DNA of 64,000 nucleotides. Origin: Microbacterium aurantiacum. Its GTDB lineage: Bacteria > Actinomycetota > Actinomycetes > Actinomycetales > Microbacteriaceae. The DNA lies in NCBI RefSeq assembly GCF_021654035.1, contig NZ_JAJPDW010000002.1:124001-188000 (forward strand), in the 5' to 3' direction. The position numbers and the translations under genes are program-made. The notes below the pieces were generated by a model. The model was not told where the DNA came from, ran no database searches, and saw nothing but the letters and a program-made list of their open reading frames with translations. Below are positions 43,823-51,667 of the stretch, one piece after another (position 1 is the stretch's first letter; the number at the start of each line of letters is the position of its first letter).

Positions 43823-45453
43823 CGGGTGATCTCTTCTCTTTCCGGTACGGTCAACGGCGCGCTCCATCGCAGCGTCGTGCCCGCCGCCGACGACGCGACG
43901 TCGAAGGCGCCGCCGCGCTGGCGGGCGCGTTCGGCGAGGTTCGCCAGCCCGCTCCGGCGGCTGTGCGGTGGGATGCCGCGCCCGTCGTCGCGGATCTCGA
44001 GGTGGACGCCGGCGTCGTCCGCGGAGACGGTGACGTCGACGGTCCGGGCATCCGCGTGCTTCGCGACGTTCGTGAGTCCCTCGCGGAGGACGCCGGTGAG
44101 CTCGTCGACGAGGGCGGAGGGGACGAGGCTGTCCACCGGGCCGCGGAAACTCACGCGCGGGCTCGTCTCCAGCGGGCGCCCCGCTTCGGTCGCGACCGAG
44201 AGGAGGCGGTCGCGGGCGCCCCCGCGTCCCGCGCCGCCGGCGCTGCCGAGCGCGAAGATGACGGTCCGGATCTCGCGGATCGCGGCATCCAGGGTGTCGA
44301 TCTGCGTCGAGAGGTCGTCCGCGGCCTCCGGATGCCGGTGGGCGAGGGCCTGCAGCGACAGGCCCGCTCCGAACAGGCGCTGGATGACGTGATCGTGCAG
44401 GTCGCGCGCGATGCGGGCGCGGTCGTCGGCCTGCTCGAGGCGGCGACGGTCGTCCCGGCCGCGGACGACCTCGATCGCCACGCCCGCCTGGCCGGCGAAG
44501 ACGAACGCCATCTCCAGGTCGGCGTCGGTGAACGCCGCCGCCCCGGGAGCGCGCGACACGGTCAGCACGCCGAGGACCTCGTCGCCGGCGAGCAGGGGAA
44601 CGGCGACGGTCGGGCCCTGCGCGGCCTGGCCGGGGAAGACCGCATCCGCCGGCTGGGTGGGGGCGCTCACCGCGCGCCGCGAGGTCATCGCGCGGCCCGC
44701 TGCGGTGGCGTTGACGTCGTGCTCGCGACCGAGGAGCGCCTCGGCCGCGGCGCCGCGCGCGGCGACGATCCCGAGGGTGTCGGCATCCGTCGTCGGGACG
44801 GCGAGCGTCACGAGGTCGGCGTCGACGAGCGGGGCGATCCGGTCGACGATCACCTCCAGCGCGTCGTCTCCGCGGACGTCGAGCAGGGCGCCCATGACGT
44901 CCGCGATGGCGGCGCTCCACTCCTCGCGGATCCTCGCCCGTTCGTACAGGCGGGCATTCTCGATCGCGATCCCCGCGATCGCGGCGAGGGACACGACGAG
45001 GTTCTCGTCGGCATCCGTAAAGCGTCCGGCATCCGCCTCGGCGAGGTAGAGGTCGCCGTAGACGGCGTCGCGCACGCGCACGGGGACGCCGAGAAACGAG
45101 TGCATCGGCGGGTGGTGGGCGGGGAAGCCGACCGACCGCGGGTCGGCGGCGAGATCGCCGAGACGCACGGGCTCGGAGGCGGCGATGACCGCGCCGAGGA
45201 TGCCATGGCCCCGCGGGAAGTCGCCGATGCGACGTGCGGTGTCCACCGGCATGCCGCGGTGGACGAACCGGGTGAGCGTGCCGTCGTCGCCGAGCACCCC
45301 CAGCGCACCGTATCGGGCGCCGACCAAGGACATCCCCGCCTCGACGATGCGGCCGAGGACCTCCTCGAGGTCGAGGTGCTCGACGACGGAGCTGCTCACG
45401 CGGAGGAGGTCGCCGAGGCGTCGCTGGGAGAAGCTCTCGTCGGCGGCATCCAT
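43819..45453 (-). CDS. devS: GAF-domain sensor histidine kinase, DevS/DosT-like
   Basis: A 544-residue cytoplasmic kinase with two GAF domains (about 20-180 and 200-340), a HisKA_3 dimerisation domain with His353 in DLHDHVIQRLFGAGL, and a C-terminal ATPase (DDGRGIPPHSRRSGLANL). The first GAF contains HHPPMHSFLGVPVRVRD, the segment that in DevS/DosT carries the heme-ligand histidine as I recall it, so redox or gas sensing is plausible. It is followed by devR (ATGA) and preceded by TAGACT and a GGGAGG ribosome-binding site. Confidence 0.9.
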   Translation of the reverse strand: MDAADESFSQRRLGDLLRVSSSVVEHLDLEEVLGRIVEAGMSLVGARYGALGVLGDDGTLTRFVHRGMPVDTARRIGDFPRGHGILGAVIAASEPVRLGDLAADPRSVGFPAHHPPMHSFLGVPVRVRDAVYGDLYLAEADAGRFTDADENLVVSLAAIAGIAIENARLYERARIREEWSAAIADVMGALLDVRGDDALEVIVDRIAPLVDADLVTLAVPTTDADTLGIVAARGAAAEALLGREHDVNATAAGRAMTSRRAVSAPTQPADAVFPGQAAQGPTVAVPLLAGDEVLGVLTVSRAPGAAAFTDADLEMAFVFAGQAGVAIEVVRGRDDRRRLEQADDRARIARDLHDHVIQRLFGAGLSLQALAHRHPEAADDLSTQIDTLDAAIREIRTVIFALGSAGGAGRGGARDRLLSVATEAGRPLETSPRVSFRGPVDSLVPSALVDELTGVLREGLTNVAKHADARTVDVTVSADDAGVHLEIRDDGRGIPPHSRRSGLANLAERARQRGGAFDVASSAAGTTLRWSAPLTVPEREEITR

Positions 45454-45547
45454 GCCCGGCCTCCCGTCGGCGTCTCGGCGTGTGTCGTGTCGGGACCTCG
45501 TGGGGCGAGTCTAGCCAGGGGTGACGTGCTGTTCGGGGGCGGTGTCG

Positions 45548-46366
45548 TCAGCGGGGATTCGGCGCGATGAGGACCGGCGTCGAGACGCGCCCGAGCAGAT
45601 CCTGCGCGACGGAACCCAGGAGGCCGCCGGTGACCACCCCGCGTCGGTGCGTGCCGAGGACGAGGAGCGACGACAGCGGCGCCTGATGCGCGAGCGCCGG
45701 CGTCGGGGCGGAGGAGACCAGGACGTCCTCGATCCGGAGTCCGGATGCCGCGGCCCGCGCTCGCTGCACGGCATCCTTCAGGATCCGCCGGTGCTGGTCT
45801 TTGACCTGCAGGGGCGAGGAGAGCAGGGCCACCGACCCCTCGAGCGTCGGCACCGGCATCGACCACGCGTGGACGACGCGCAGCGGTGCGCCCGCGGCAT
45901 CCGCTTCCGCCGCAGCCAGGAGGATCGCCGACTGCGACGACGCGTCATCGTCGATCCCCACCGTCACCGGTTCGTCGTTCGGGGCCCAGTCCTCGGGGAT
46001 GAACGCCACCGGACCGTGCGCGTGCGCGATCAGCCGCAGGGGCTTGCCCGCCAGGACCGCCTTGACCGGAGACCCGCGACGGATGCCGACCACGACGAGA
46101 TCGGCGCTGCGCGCATCCTCGGCCAGCGCCTTCGGCATCGATCCGTCGATCCGGTGGGGTTCCACGTGGACGCCCGGGGCGATGTCGCGCACCCGGCGGA
46201 TGGCGTTCTCCAGCATCCGGTCGACGCGTCGCGTGTCCGCGCCGATCAGGCTCGTGACGGTCGTGATGTGCAGTTCGGAGCCGTCACGCGCGGCTCGACG
46301 GGCGGCCCAGTCCAGCGCGGTTCGAGCGGCGGGGCCGTCGTCGTACCCGAGGGTGATGGTGCGCAT
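45548..46366 (-). CDS. Tandem universal stress protein
   Basis: A 272-residue protein of two UspA domains (about 1-135 and 140-272). ATP-binding loops are VVGIRRGSPVKAVLAGK and VLGTHRRGVVTGGLLGS. The first is GxxGS-poor; the second fits better. Tandem Usp proteins are core members of DosR regulons. TAGCGT (46374-46379) lies seven bases before the ATG, and a GGGCCGAAGGTCCC box is centred about 43 bases upstream. Confidence 0.93.
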   Translation of the reverse strand: MRTITLGYDDGPAARTALDWAARRAARDGSELHITTVTSLIGADTRRVDRMLENAIRRVRDIAPGVHVEPHRIDGSMPKALAEDARSADLVVVGIRRGSPVKAVLAGKPLRLIAHAHGPVAFIPEDWAPNDEPVTVGIDDDASSQSAILLAAAEADAAGAPLRVVHAWSMPVPTLEGSVALLSSPLQVKDQHRRILKDAVQRARAAASGLRIEDVLVSSAPTPALAHQAPLSSLLVLGTHRRGVVTGGLLGSVAQDLLGRVSTPVLIAPNPR

Positions 46367-46402
46367 GTCCGCGACGCTACGCGCGGCGGATCCGCCTGCC
46401 GA

Positions 46403-46416
46403 GGGCCGAAGGTCCC
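46403..46416 (-). promoter_or_regulatory. DosR-like box for the universal stress gene
   Basis: On the usp coding strand it reads GGGACCTTCGGCCC, close to the mycobacterial DosR consensus. Centre about -43 from the predicted start of usp. Confidence 0.65.
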
Positions 46417-46427
46417 GGGTGCGCGGA

Positions 46428-46441
46428 GGGACCTTCGGCCC
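46428..46441 (+). promoter_or_regulatory. DosR-like box for the FMN-binding gene
   Basis: GGGACCTTCGGCCC, the exact inverted copy of the neighbouring box, 25 bases centre to centre. With TGTGAT (46465-46470) as -10, the predicted start at about 46477 places the centre near -42.5. The two boxes can also pair as a 15-bp stem. Confidence 0.65.
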
Positions 46442-46488
46442 TTCCCGGTAGCACGGTCCTGTGTTGTGATCGACGCGAGGAGAACGCC

Positions 46489-47013
46489 ATGGACGCCACC
46501 CGCACCGCCCCTCCCGCCGCCCACGCGGCACTCACCGCCGCGCCGCAGCCGGCCCGCCTCGCCGCGCACGCCGTGGAGACCCTGCGCGCACGCGACTGCT
46601 GGGCACTGCTTCAGGGCGGTGGTGTGGGACGCCTGGCGCTCGTCGCGGTCGACGGTGCGCCCGACCTGTATCCGGTGGACTTCACCGTCCACGACGGCTG
46701 TCTCTACGTCCGGTCCGGCCCGGGGTCCAAACTCGCGGCGCTCGCCGCACGGCCGCAGGTGGCGTTCGAGACGGACGGCCTCGATGACGGATGCCGCTGG
46801 AGCGTCGTCGTGCGGGGACAGGCGGCGCGCCTCGACCGCGACGACGAGATCGAGGCGTCCGGGATCCTCGATCTCGTCTCCTCTTCTCCGACGCCGAAGC
46901 ACGACTTCGTGCGCATCACGCCGAACCGGCTTTCGGGACGCCGGTTCCGCGTGTTCCCCGCGACAGCTCCGCAGGGGGCAGAGCAGATCACGGGGTCCCC
47001 GCGGGTGCGATGA
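46489..47013 (+). CDS. Pyridoxamine 5'-phosphate oxidase-like FMN-binding protein
   Basis: A 174-residue split-barrel flavin protein: CWALLQGGGVGRLALV, the VDFTVHDGCLYVRSGPGSKL segment and RWSVVVRGQA are typical. Members of this family are frequent in DosR regulons; the substrate is unknown. GAGGAGA precedes the ATG. It is divergent from the stress protein across the double DosR-like box and is followed by a strong hairpin. Confidence 0.88.
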   Translation: MDATRTAPPAAHAALTAAPQPARLAAHAVETLRARDCWALLQGGGVGRLALVAVDGAPDLYPVDFTVHDGCLYVRSGPGSKLAALAARPQVAFETDGLDDGCRWSVVVRGQAARLDRDDEIEASGILDLVSSSPTPKHDFVRITPNRLSGRRFRVFPATAPQGAEQITGSPRVR

Positions 47014-47025
47014 CACCCGCGAAGA

Positions 47026-47062
47026 CGCTCCGCCGGCGGCCCGGGACGCCGCCGGCGGAGCG
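47026..47062 (+). terminator. Terminator between the FMN-binding gene and tRNA-Ser
   Basis: A perfect 15-bp stem (47026-47040 with 47048-47062) and 7-base loop; a second hairpin GCGGGTG/CACCCGC (47001-47020) spans the stop codon. Confidence 0.65.
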
Positions 47063-47101
47063 GTCGGGGCGTCCGAGTTCGCGACATCCGGCGGTGTGTC
47101 G

Positions 47102-47107
47102 TAAGCT
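47102..47107 (+). promoter_or_regulatory. Probable -10 of tRNA-Ser
   Basis: TAAGCT at 47102-47107 lies 7 bases before the tRNA; a weak -35 TTCGCG is 18 bases upstream of it. Confidence 0.45.
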
Positions 47108-47114
47108 GGTCGGC

Positions 47115-47205
47115 GGTGACGTGTCCGAGCGGCCGAAGGTGCAACTCTCGAAAAGTTGTGTAGGGTAACCCCCTACCGTGGGTTCAAATCCCACCGTCAC
47201 CGCCA
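47115..47205 (+). tRNA. tRNA-Ser (CGA), CCA encoded
   Basis: GGTGACG pairs with CGTCACC. The anticodon loop CTCGAAA gives CGA, and a long variable arm (GTAGGG/CCCTAC) marks a class II tRNA. Discriminator G is followed by an encoded CCA (47203-47205). The 3' 24 bases serve as the attachment site of the downstream element. Confidence 0.97.
47182..47205 (+). repeat. attL: 24-bp direct repeat in the tRNA-Ser 3' end
   Basis: The T-arm and acceptor end from GTTCAAATCC to CCA are repeated exactly at 51481-51504. Confidence 0.9.
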
Positions 47206-47210
47206 CCTGA

Positions 47211-47254
47211 AACCCCCGTCGAACCCTGGAAACACTGGGATCGCGGGGGTTTCT
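47211..47254 (+). terminator. Element-borne terminator after tRNA-Ser
   Basis: AACCCCCG (47211-47218) pairs with CGGGGGTT (47244-47251) around an inner weaker stem, followed by TCTTCTTGCTCTT. It replaces the original tRNA terminator displaced to 51507. Confidence 0.7.
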
Positions 47255-47342
47255 TCTTGCTCTTGGAAGCCAAGTGAGAAAGAAGCGAGAAAGACTGGCT
47301 TTCCCACCGGGCGCGCGTGAGGGCTGCGTGCCTCGAAGACGG

Positions 47343-47616
47343 TCAGCGAGAGTGCTGGCCGGGGCCGAGTTCCGGCCACCCACGAAGGCTTGTCGGGCGT
47401 CCGAAGCCGGCCTCGCCGATCATGATCGTCCGTTGGCTGTCTCGTGCTCGGCTCAGTGCCTGGGCGACGTAGTCAAGGTCGTCATCGAAGAGGTCTGCGT
47501 AGGTGTCGAGCGTCATGGCCGCACTAGCGTGACCGAGCATTCTCTGAATGGCCTTCACGTTTGCGCCGGCGCTGATCGCGAGGCTCGCTGCGATTACTTG
47601 CGAAGCAGGGATGCTC
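47343..47616 (-). pseudogene. C-terminal remnant of a tyrosine recombinase (integrase)
   Basis: About 90 residues remain. They include SLAISAGANVKAIQRMLGH and LDTYADLFDDDLD, the end of a phage-type integrase with the late His and the catalytic Tyr. The upstream HxLR box and everything before it are missing, and an in-frame TAG lies at about 47617. The segment to 47712 holds nothing recognisable. It lies next to attL, the expected place for an integrase. Confidence 0.85.
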
Positions 47617-47712
47617 TACTCGCCCGAGCCTGACGCATTCATCGCAGCACGGTTCTTTCAGCGGAGAGCGCCATCCACATCCTTCACCGCGTACGAAGCG
47701 CCGTCTGAACCG

Positions 47713-48513
47713 TCACGCGAAGAGGATGCCACTGACGACGGCGTAGATCATGACGAACACCACTACCCCTTCGATGCTGTGGAGGATGATCGAGAACCAG
47801 ATCGTGCGGTAGCGCCGCGCGGCCCAGCTGAAGGGGAGGCTAGTCAGAAAGATCAGCGGCAGAGCCCAGATCTTGTGAAGGTGATAGGCCGTGAAGAGAG
47901 CATTATTTGCCAGCCAATCCCACTTACCGAATACCCCTCGCATTTTGGGCAGCAGGACTCCGCGGAAGAGTAGTTCCTCGCCGAGCACGTAGTTGAAAGC
48001 GAAGCTCACGAGCGCGACGCCGAGAATCCACCACTGTCCTTTGAACTCCGGGCTTGCGAGCTGTCGCAGTTCGGTGCCTGCTGGGGCGATCCAACCCAGG
48101 CCGTCGAAGACGGGGGTGAGCAGGTCGCCGGTCAGGGTGAGCGCGGCAAACAGGGCGGTGATCGGCAGGATTGCCCACCATGAGCGGGGGGAGCGCAGCC
48201 CGGTTCGAGGATTCCTGGGTTGTTGGGCCCAGATGCGCGGTGCGACGACGGACCAGCGCAGAGTTCCTAGTTCGCGGTAGAGGATGACGACTGCCAGAAC
48301 GAACTGCCACATCATTCCCGTCACCATGAGGAGCCAATAGAGCATCCCCGGGTTCAGGTCGGTGCCGTTCCTCAAAGACGGCCACACTATCCACGCAAGT
48401 GCTGCCATCGGGATCGTCGCAGCGGCCCAGATCCCCAGCACCTGCTGCACCGTGTACTGGCAGTCGGAGTTGCGCGCAGTGGGCGGAGGAGGTGTTTCAG
48501 CGTAAGTAGTCAC
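47713..48513 (-). CDS. CPBP family intramembrane glutamic endopeptidase (distal)
   Basis: A 266-residue membrane protease with six or seven helices. CPBP/Abi motifs are LGEELLFRGVLL (EExxxR), FTAYHLHKIW and a final ILHSIEG. Family members process prenylated or membrane peptides and include bacteriocin self-immunity proteins; the substrate here is unknown. GTG start overlapping the upstream TGA. Third gene of a coupled operon under TetR control by inference. Lower GC than the core. Confidence 0.85.
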   Translation of the reverse strand: MTTYAETPPPPTARNSDCQYTVQQVLGIWAAATIPMAALAWIVWPSLRNGTDLNPGMLYWLLMVTGMMWQFVLAVVILYRELGTLRWSVVAPRIWAQQPRNPRTGLRSPRSWWAILPITALFAALTLTGDLLTPVFDGLGWIAPAGTELRQLASPEFKGQWWILGVALVSFAFNYVLGEELLFRGVLLPKMRGVFGKWDWLANNALFTAYHLHKIWALPLIFLTSLPFSWAARRYRTIWFSIILHSIEGVVVFVMIYAVVSGILFA

Positions 48514-49727
48514 GGTGCCACCGCTTCCTCGTCGGTCACAACCTCGGCGCTGCCCGCGACGACCTGCCAGCGGCCCCCGACGATCGCCCACGAACGGCGA
48601 TAGGTCATCGTCGCCTCCGCGAAGCGCCCGCGGTCGACAACGTGAACGCGCGACCGCGACACTGTGCTCCCCTTCCCTTTCTGCTGCTCCGTCGTTCGAT
48701 GCGTTTCCTCGATCTGCAGGAACCTCAGTGCTCCGGACGCGTGTGCGTGCAGATCGGCCGCGCGATCGACCACTGAACCGTCGGGCAGGCGGAAGCGCAG
48801 ATCCTCGGCAAGCAGAGCGCGTAGGGCGTCGACATCGCTCGTGCGCATCGCTTCCAGCAGCGCATCCTCGGTTTCGTCGAGGCTGCGCCCGGTGACGTCT
48901 CGCACGGGTGCGATGAGGAGGCGCCGTCGGAAAGCGAGCATCCCCACCGCCGCGCCCACCCACGCCGCCCAGCCGAGAGCCTTATACACCCAGAACGCTG
49001 GATCGGGGAGTTGCGTCGCGGGTGTGACGAAGGCAGTCGACGCGAAGACGAGGACGGAATTGACCAGTGCATGGCCCCATGCAGCCGGCCACACGCTCCC
49101 GGAAAGCTCGCGCCCGGCGCCGAGGACGAGCGAGGCCACCAAGAGGTCGACCGTCGTTCCGAGCACGGTTCGCCAAGACAGGTCTCCCTGAGCGCCGTAT
49201 GCGACGAGCAGTGGGAGATGCCAGGCCGCCCAGACGGCACCGATAGCGAGAGCGGTCCACCAGAACCCACGATTCCCTCGGACGCGGGTCCAGAGGAATC
49301 CCCGCCAGCCGAACTCCTCACCTGTTGCGGAGAGGAGGGCGAGCAGCGCCACGGGGAGAACGAGCAAAGCGGTTTCGCCGAGGGCGGGATCGGGTGACCA
49401 CGAGACGACGCCCACGGCGACGCCCACAACGATCTGCGTCGCGGCGACACCGAGGATGGCGGCCGTGATGAGCCCGATGACGATCCAGGTGCGTGCCCCG
49501 CCGAAGGGTGAGGCGCGCCACAAGCTTCGTAGGGCTCGGCTGCCGCGCACGGGTCTGACCGCAAGAATGACCGCAAGTGCGGGAATCCACTGCGCAAGAG
49601 GCGTGGCAACCCCGAGGTAGTCGGCATCGACGCCGAGCAGCGCCGGGAGGCACAGCAGCAGGACAGCGCTGAAGGTGATGGTGAGGAACGTGCGCGCTTG
49701 TCGTGAGCGGGTCACTCGCGGGCTCAC
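48510..49727 (-). CDS. CPBP family intramembrane protease fused to an NTF2/SnoaL-like domain
   Basis: A 405-residue fusion. Residues 1 to about 275 are a multi-helix CPBP protease with SATGEEFGWRGFL, WAAWHLPLLV and WGHALVNS motifs. After a short link, residues about 290-405 form an NTF2-like domain (DETEDALLEAMRTSDVDAL, LLAEDLRFRLPDGSVVDR, MTYRRSWAIVGGRWQVV). I do not recall this fusion as common. GTG start overlaps the DUF6326 stop (GTGA), and its own stop overlaps the next GTG, so all three genes are coupled. Confidence 0.82.
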   Translation of the reverse strand: MSPRVTRSRQARTFLTITFSAVLLLCLPALLGVDADYLGVATPLAQWIPALAVILAVRPVRGSRALRSLWRASPFGGARTWIVIGLITAAILGVAATQIVVGVAVGVVSWSPDPALGETALLVLPVALLALLSATGEEFGWRGFLWTRVRGNRGFWWTALAIGAVWAAWHLPLLVAYGAQGDLSWRTVLGTTVDLLVASLVLGAGRELSGSVWPAAWGHALVNSVLVFASTAFVTPATQLPDPAFWVYKALGWAAWVGAAVGMLAFRRRLLIAPVRDVTGRSLDETEDALLEAMRTSDVDALRALLAEDLRFRLPDGSVVDRAADLHAHASGALRFLQIEETHRTTEQQKGKGSTVSRSRVHVVDRGRFAEATMTYRRSWAIVGGRWQVVAGSAEVVTDEEAVAP

Positions 49728-50191
49728 CCTCGCGCGTCCCGGGAGGTTCGGGTTGCCGCGAGGTCTCGCGCCGCGACCAGTGGAGTGTCCTTCCATCGGA
49801 CCGCGACGGCGATGACCCCTGCGAGGAGTGCGAGCTCGATGCCGCTGGCAACGAGGTAGTAGCTCCACTCGCCGATCGCAGCGCCGATGATCGTGAGGGC
49901 GAACACTGCCGCGACCACGATTTGCATCAACCGATTGACCCTGCGCGGGATCAGGACCGACGCGGCGACCATCAGTGAGGGCGCTGCGACGTACAGAACG
50001 ATGCCCAACATGAAGGCTTCGTTGATGGTGAACACGAAAGCGCGTCCTGCCTCGATCTGCTCCCGGAGGTCAGCGCGGTAGAACGCGAAGATGTCGACGA
50101 ACGCGACGAGGAACATGACGCTCGTCCAGAGCGCGGCGAGCCGGACTCTCGGATCGAGCGGCCGGGACGGGGAAGAGTGGTCGACGGTCAT
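49724..50191 (-). CDS. DUF6326 family membrane protein
   Basis: A 155-residue four-helix membrane protein starting DPRVRLAALWTSVMFL and containing PRRVNRLMQIVVAAVFA and GEWSYYLVASG, which match DUF6326 as I recall it. Function unknown. It is the first gene of the three-gene operon, 20 bases downstream of the TetR operators. The ATG has AAGGAGCCCGT upstream. Confidence 0.75.
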   Translation of the reverse strand: MTVDHSSPSRPLDPRVRLAALWTSVMFLVAFVDIFAFYRADLREQIEAGRAFVFTINEAFMLGIVLYVAAPSLMVAASVLIPRRVNRLMQIVVAAVFALTIIGAAIGEWSYYLVASGIELALLAGVIAVAVRWKDTPLVAARDLAATRTSRDARG

Positions 50192-50211
50192 ACGGGCTCC
50201 TTGAGATTAAA

Positions 50212-50260
50212 CTTACACGTGTAAGGCTTGCCGGCCAGATCCTACTCTTACGACCGTAAG
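50212..50260. promoter_or_regulatory. Pair of TetR-type operators in the divergent promoter region
   Basis: CTTACACGTGTAAG (50212-50225) is a perfect palindrome; CTTACGACCGTAAG (50247-50260) is the same CTTAC/GTAAG pattern. They are 35 bases apart and lie between the TetR gene and the membrane operon. TACTCT (50243-50248) may be the tetR -10, overlapping the second site. Confidence 0.75.
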
Positions 50261-50278
50261 TTACGCAAAGATGTCACA

Positions 50279-50935
50279 ATGAGCCGACGAGGGACCCTGA
50301 CCAGGGAACGCGTGATCGCTGCCGCAGCAGCTGTCGCCGACCGATCCGGTCTCGCCAGCGTTTCGATGCGGAGCGTGGGCGGCGAGCTCGGAGTGGAGGG
50401 CATGTCGCTCTATCACCATGTCTCGAGCAAAGATGCTCTCCTCGACGCGCTCGCCGAATGGGCCGTCGCCAAGATCGAGCTTCCCCCGCCGGACGCTCCA
50501 TGGCGAGAGGCCATGGAGACGCGCGCCAGATCTGCCCGCGCCGTATTCGTCGCGCACCCGTGGTCGATCGCGATGATCGAATCACGTCCTGCGCCGAGCG
50601 CGGCCCTGCTGACTCATCACGACAGGGTCCTCGGATGGCTCTTCGCCGCCGGCTTCACCGCTCCACTGGCGACGCTCGCATTTTCAACCGTGGATGCCTT
50701 CGTTTACGGCTTTGCGCTCAGTGAGACCAATCTCCCGTTCCCGCCCAGCCCGGGCGCAGAAGCTGAATTCGCGGCAACCGTCTCACCCGACCCGCGCGCC
50801 TACCCGAACCTCGCACGGTCACTGACCGAACTGCTGAACAGCGGCGACTACGCTTATGCGAGCGAGTTCGACAACGGCCTCACCCTCATCCTCGACGCCA
50901 TCCAAACTCAACTCGGCGCCACCCGGGTCGCATAG
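50279..50935 (+). CDS. TetR family transcriptional regulator
   Basis: A 218-residue repressor. The HTH (about 8-55) reads TRERVIAAAAAVADRSG...SVGGELGVEGMSLYHHVSSKD; the C-terminal half resembles tetracycline-repressor-type ligand domains. The ATG at 50279 is chosen because it begins the HTH arm at normal length; AAAGATG lies upstream. It should control itself and the divergent operon through the two palindromes. The inducer is unknown. Confidence 0.92.
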   Translation: MSRRGTLTRERVIAAAAAVADRSGLASVSMRSVGGELGVEGMSLYHHVSSKDALLDALAEWAVAKIELPPPDAPWREAMETRARSARAVFVAHPWSIAMIESRPAPSAALLTHHDRVLGWLFAAGFTAPLATLAFSTVDAFVYGFALSETNLPFPPSPGAEAEFAATVSPDPRAYPNLARSLTELLNSGDYAYASEFDNGLTLILDAIQTQLGATRVA

Positions 50936-51480
50936 GACTCCGGAGCGCGGCTCGCCGCGGCGTTCGTGGGGTGAGCTGGTGCGTTAGCGTGCACTATGCA
51001 CGCTTCTCTCGCGTCTCCAGTCGGCGGATATCAGGGCGCGTTCCTTGACCCCTTCTACAACCCCCGCCGCCGGCACACCTCGCTCGGTGATCTCAGCCCC
51101 GCCGACTACGAAGCCCTTCACACCGCCGCCGAGATCGCGGCATGATCAACACACAAGAACCGTCCGCGAAACCGGGTCAGGCTCCACGGAGCGTTTGAGT
51201 GCTGCGCGGTGCGACGGTGAAGCCTTCGATGTCTGCGACGAGTTCGTCGTTCGGTTCCACGGCGGGTCAGCCTCGGGCCGGATCTGGAACCGCCGCACAC
51301 GTTGCGGCTAGTTGGGGGCGGATGTGTTGCGACGTCGGCTTCACATGTCGTCCCGCGGGTGCAGCCCTGAGAAAAAACGCGTCATCACTCGACCTTCCCG
51401 GCACATCTGCGAAAGCTCGAGATCCGCGTAAACATGGGCCAGAGTGAGCCGACACGCCCGCGAAACACCGGGGGACATGA
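50936..51480. other. Gene-poor right end of the integrated element
   Basis: Holds the IS3 transposase remnant and, after it, about 300 bases with no supported gene. Sequence around 51160-51187 (CGAAACCGGGTCAGGCTCC) resembles the terminal inverted repeat of IS3-group elements. The rest shows nothing I can name. Confidence 0.5.
51023..51145 (+). pseudogene. C-terminal remnant of an IS3-family transposase
   Basis: The last 40 codons are recognisable: FYNPRRRHTSLGDLSPADYE followed by a stop at 51143, the usual end of IS3 OrfB. Upstream DDE residues are absent. It marks a past IS insertion inside the element. Confidence 0.8.
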
Positions 51481-51504
51481 GTTCAAATCCCACCGTCACC
51501 GCCA
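51481..51504 (+). repeat. attR: 24-bp direct repeat of the tRNA-Ser 3' end
   Basis: Identical to 47182-47205, ending in the CCA triplet. Confidence 0.9.
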
Positions 51505-51506
51505 GA

Positions 51507-51534
51507 AAAGCCCCCGGGATCCGGGGGTTTTTTC
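51507..51534 (+). terminator. Original tRNA-Ser terminator, displaced by integration
   Basis: CCCCCGG-GAT-CCGGGGG followed by TTTTTTCTTT, directly after attR. Before integration this would have terminated tRNA-Ser. The stretch 51535-51667 shows no gene. Confidence 0.8.
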
Positions 51535-51667
51535 TTTGCTTGTGCGCCTCGCGGCGGCCGGAGCCGTCGAGAACGCGGGAGATCTCGTGGCGCGAACGAT
51601 GCGGTGACCGCTCCCAAGCCTGTATCTCCCGCGTTTTGACCGCGGCCGGGTCTGATTCCCGCCGTTG

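Larger units (their letters stand above)
47206..51504. mobile_element. Integrated element in tRNA-Ser(CGA), degenerate
   Basis: About 4.3 kb bounded by exact 24-bp repeats of the tRNA-Ser 3' end. It contains an integrase remnant beside the tRNA, a three-gene membrane operon, a divergent TetR regulator and an IS3 remnant near the right end. GGATGCCG/CGGCATCC, common in the flanking core, was not found inside. Loss of the integrase N-terminus means the element can no longer excise on its own. Confidence 0.85.

Noticed and set aside
47548..47973. A plus-strand open frame over the integrase remnant and CPBP gene end
   Set aside because: It is antisense to recognisable integrase and CPBP sequence and has no family match or ribosome-binding site.
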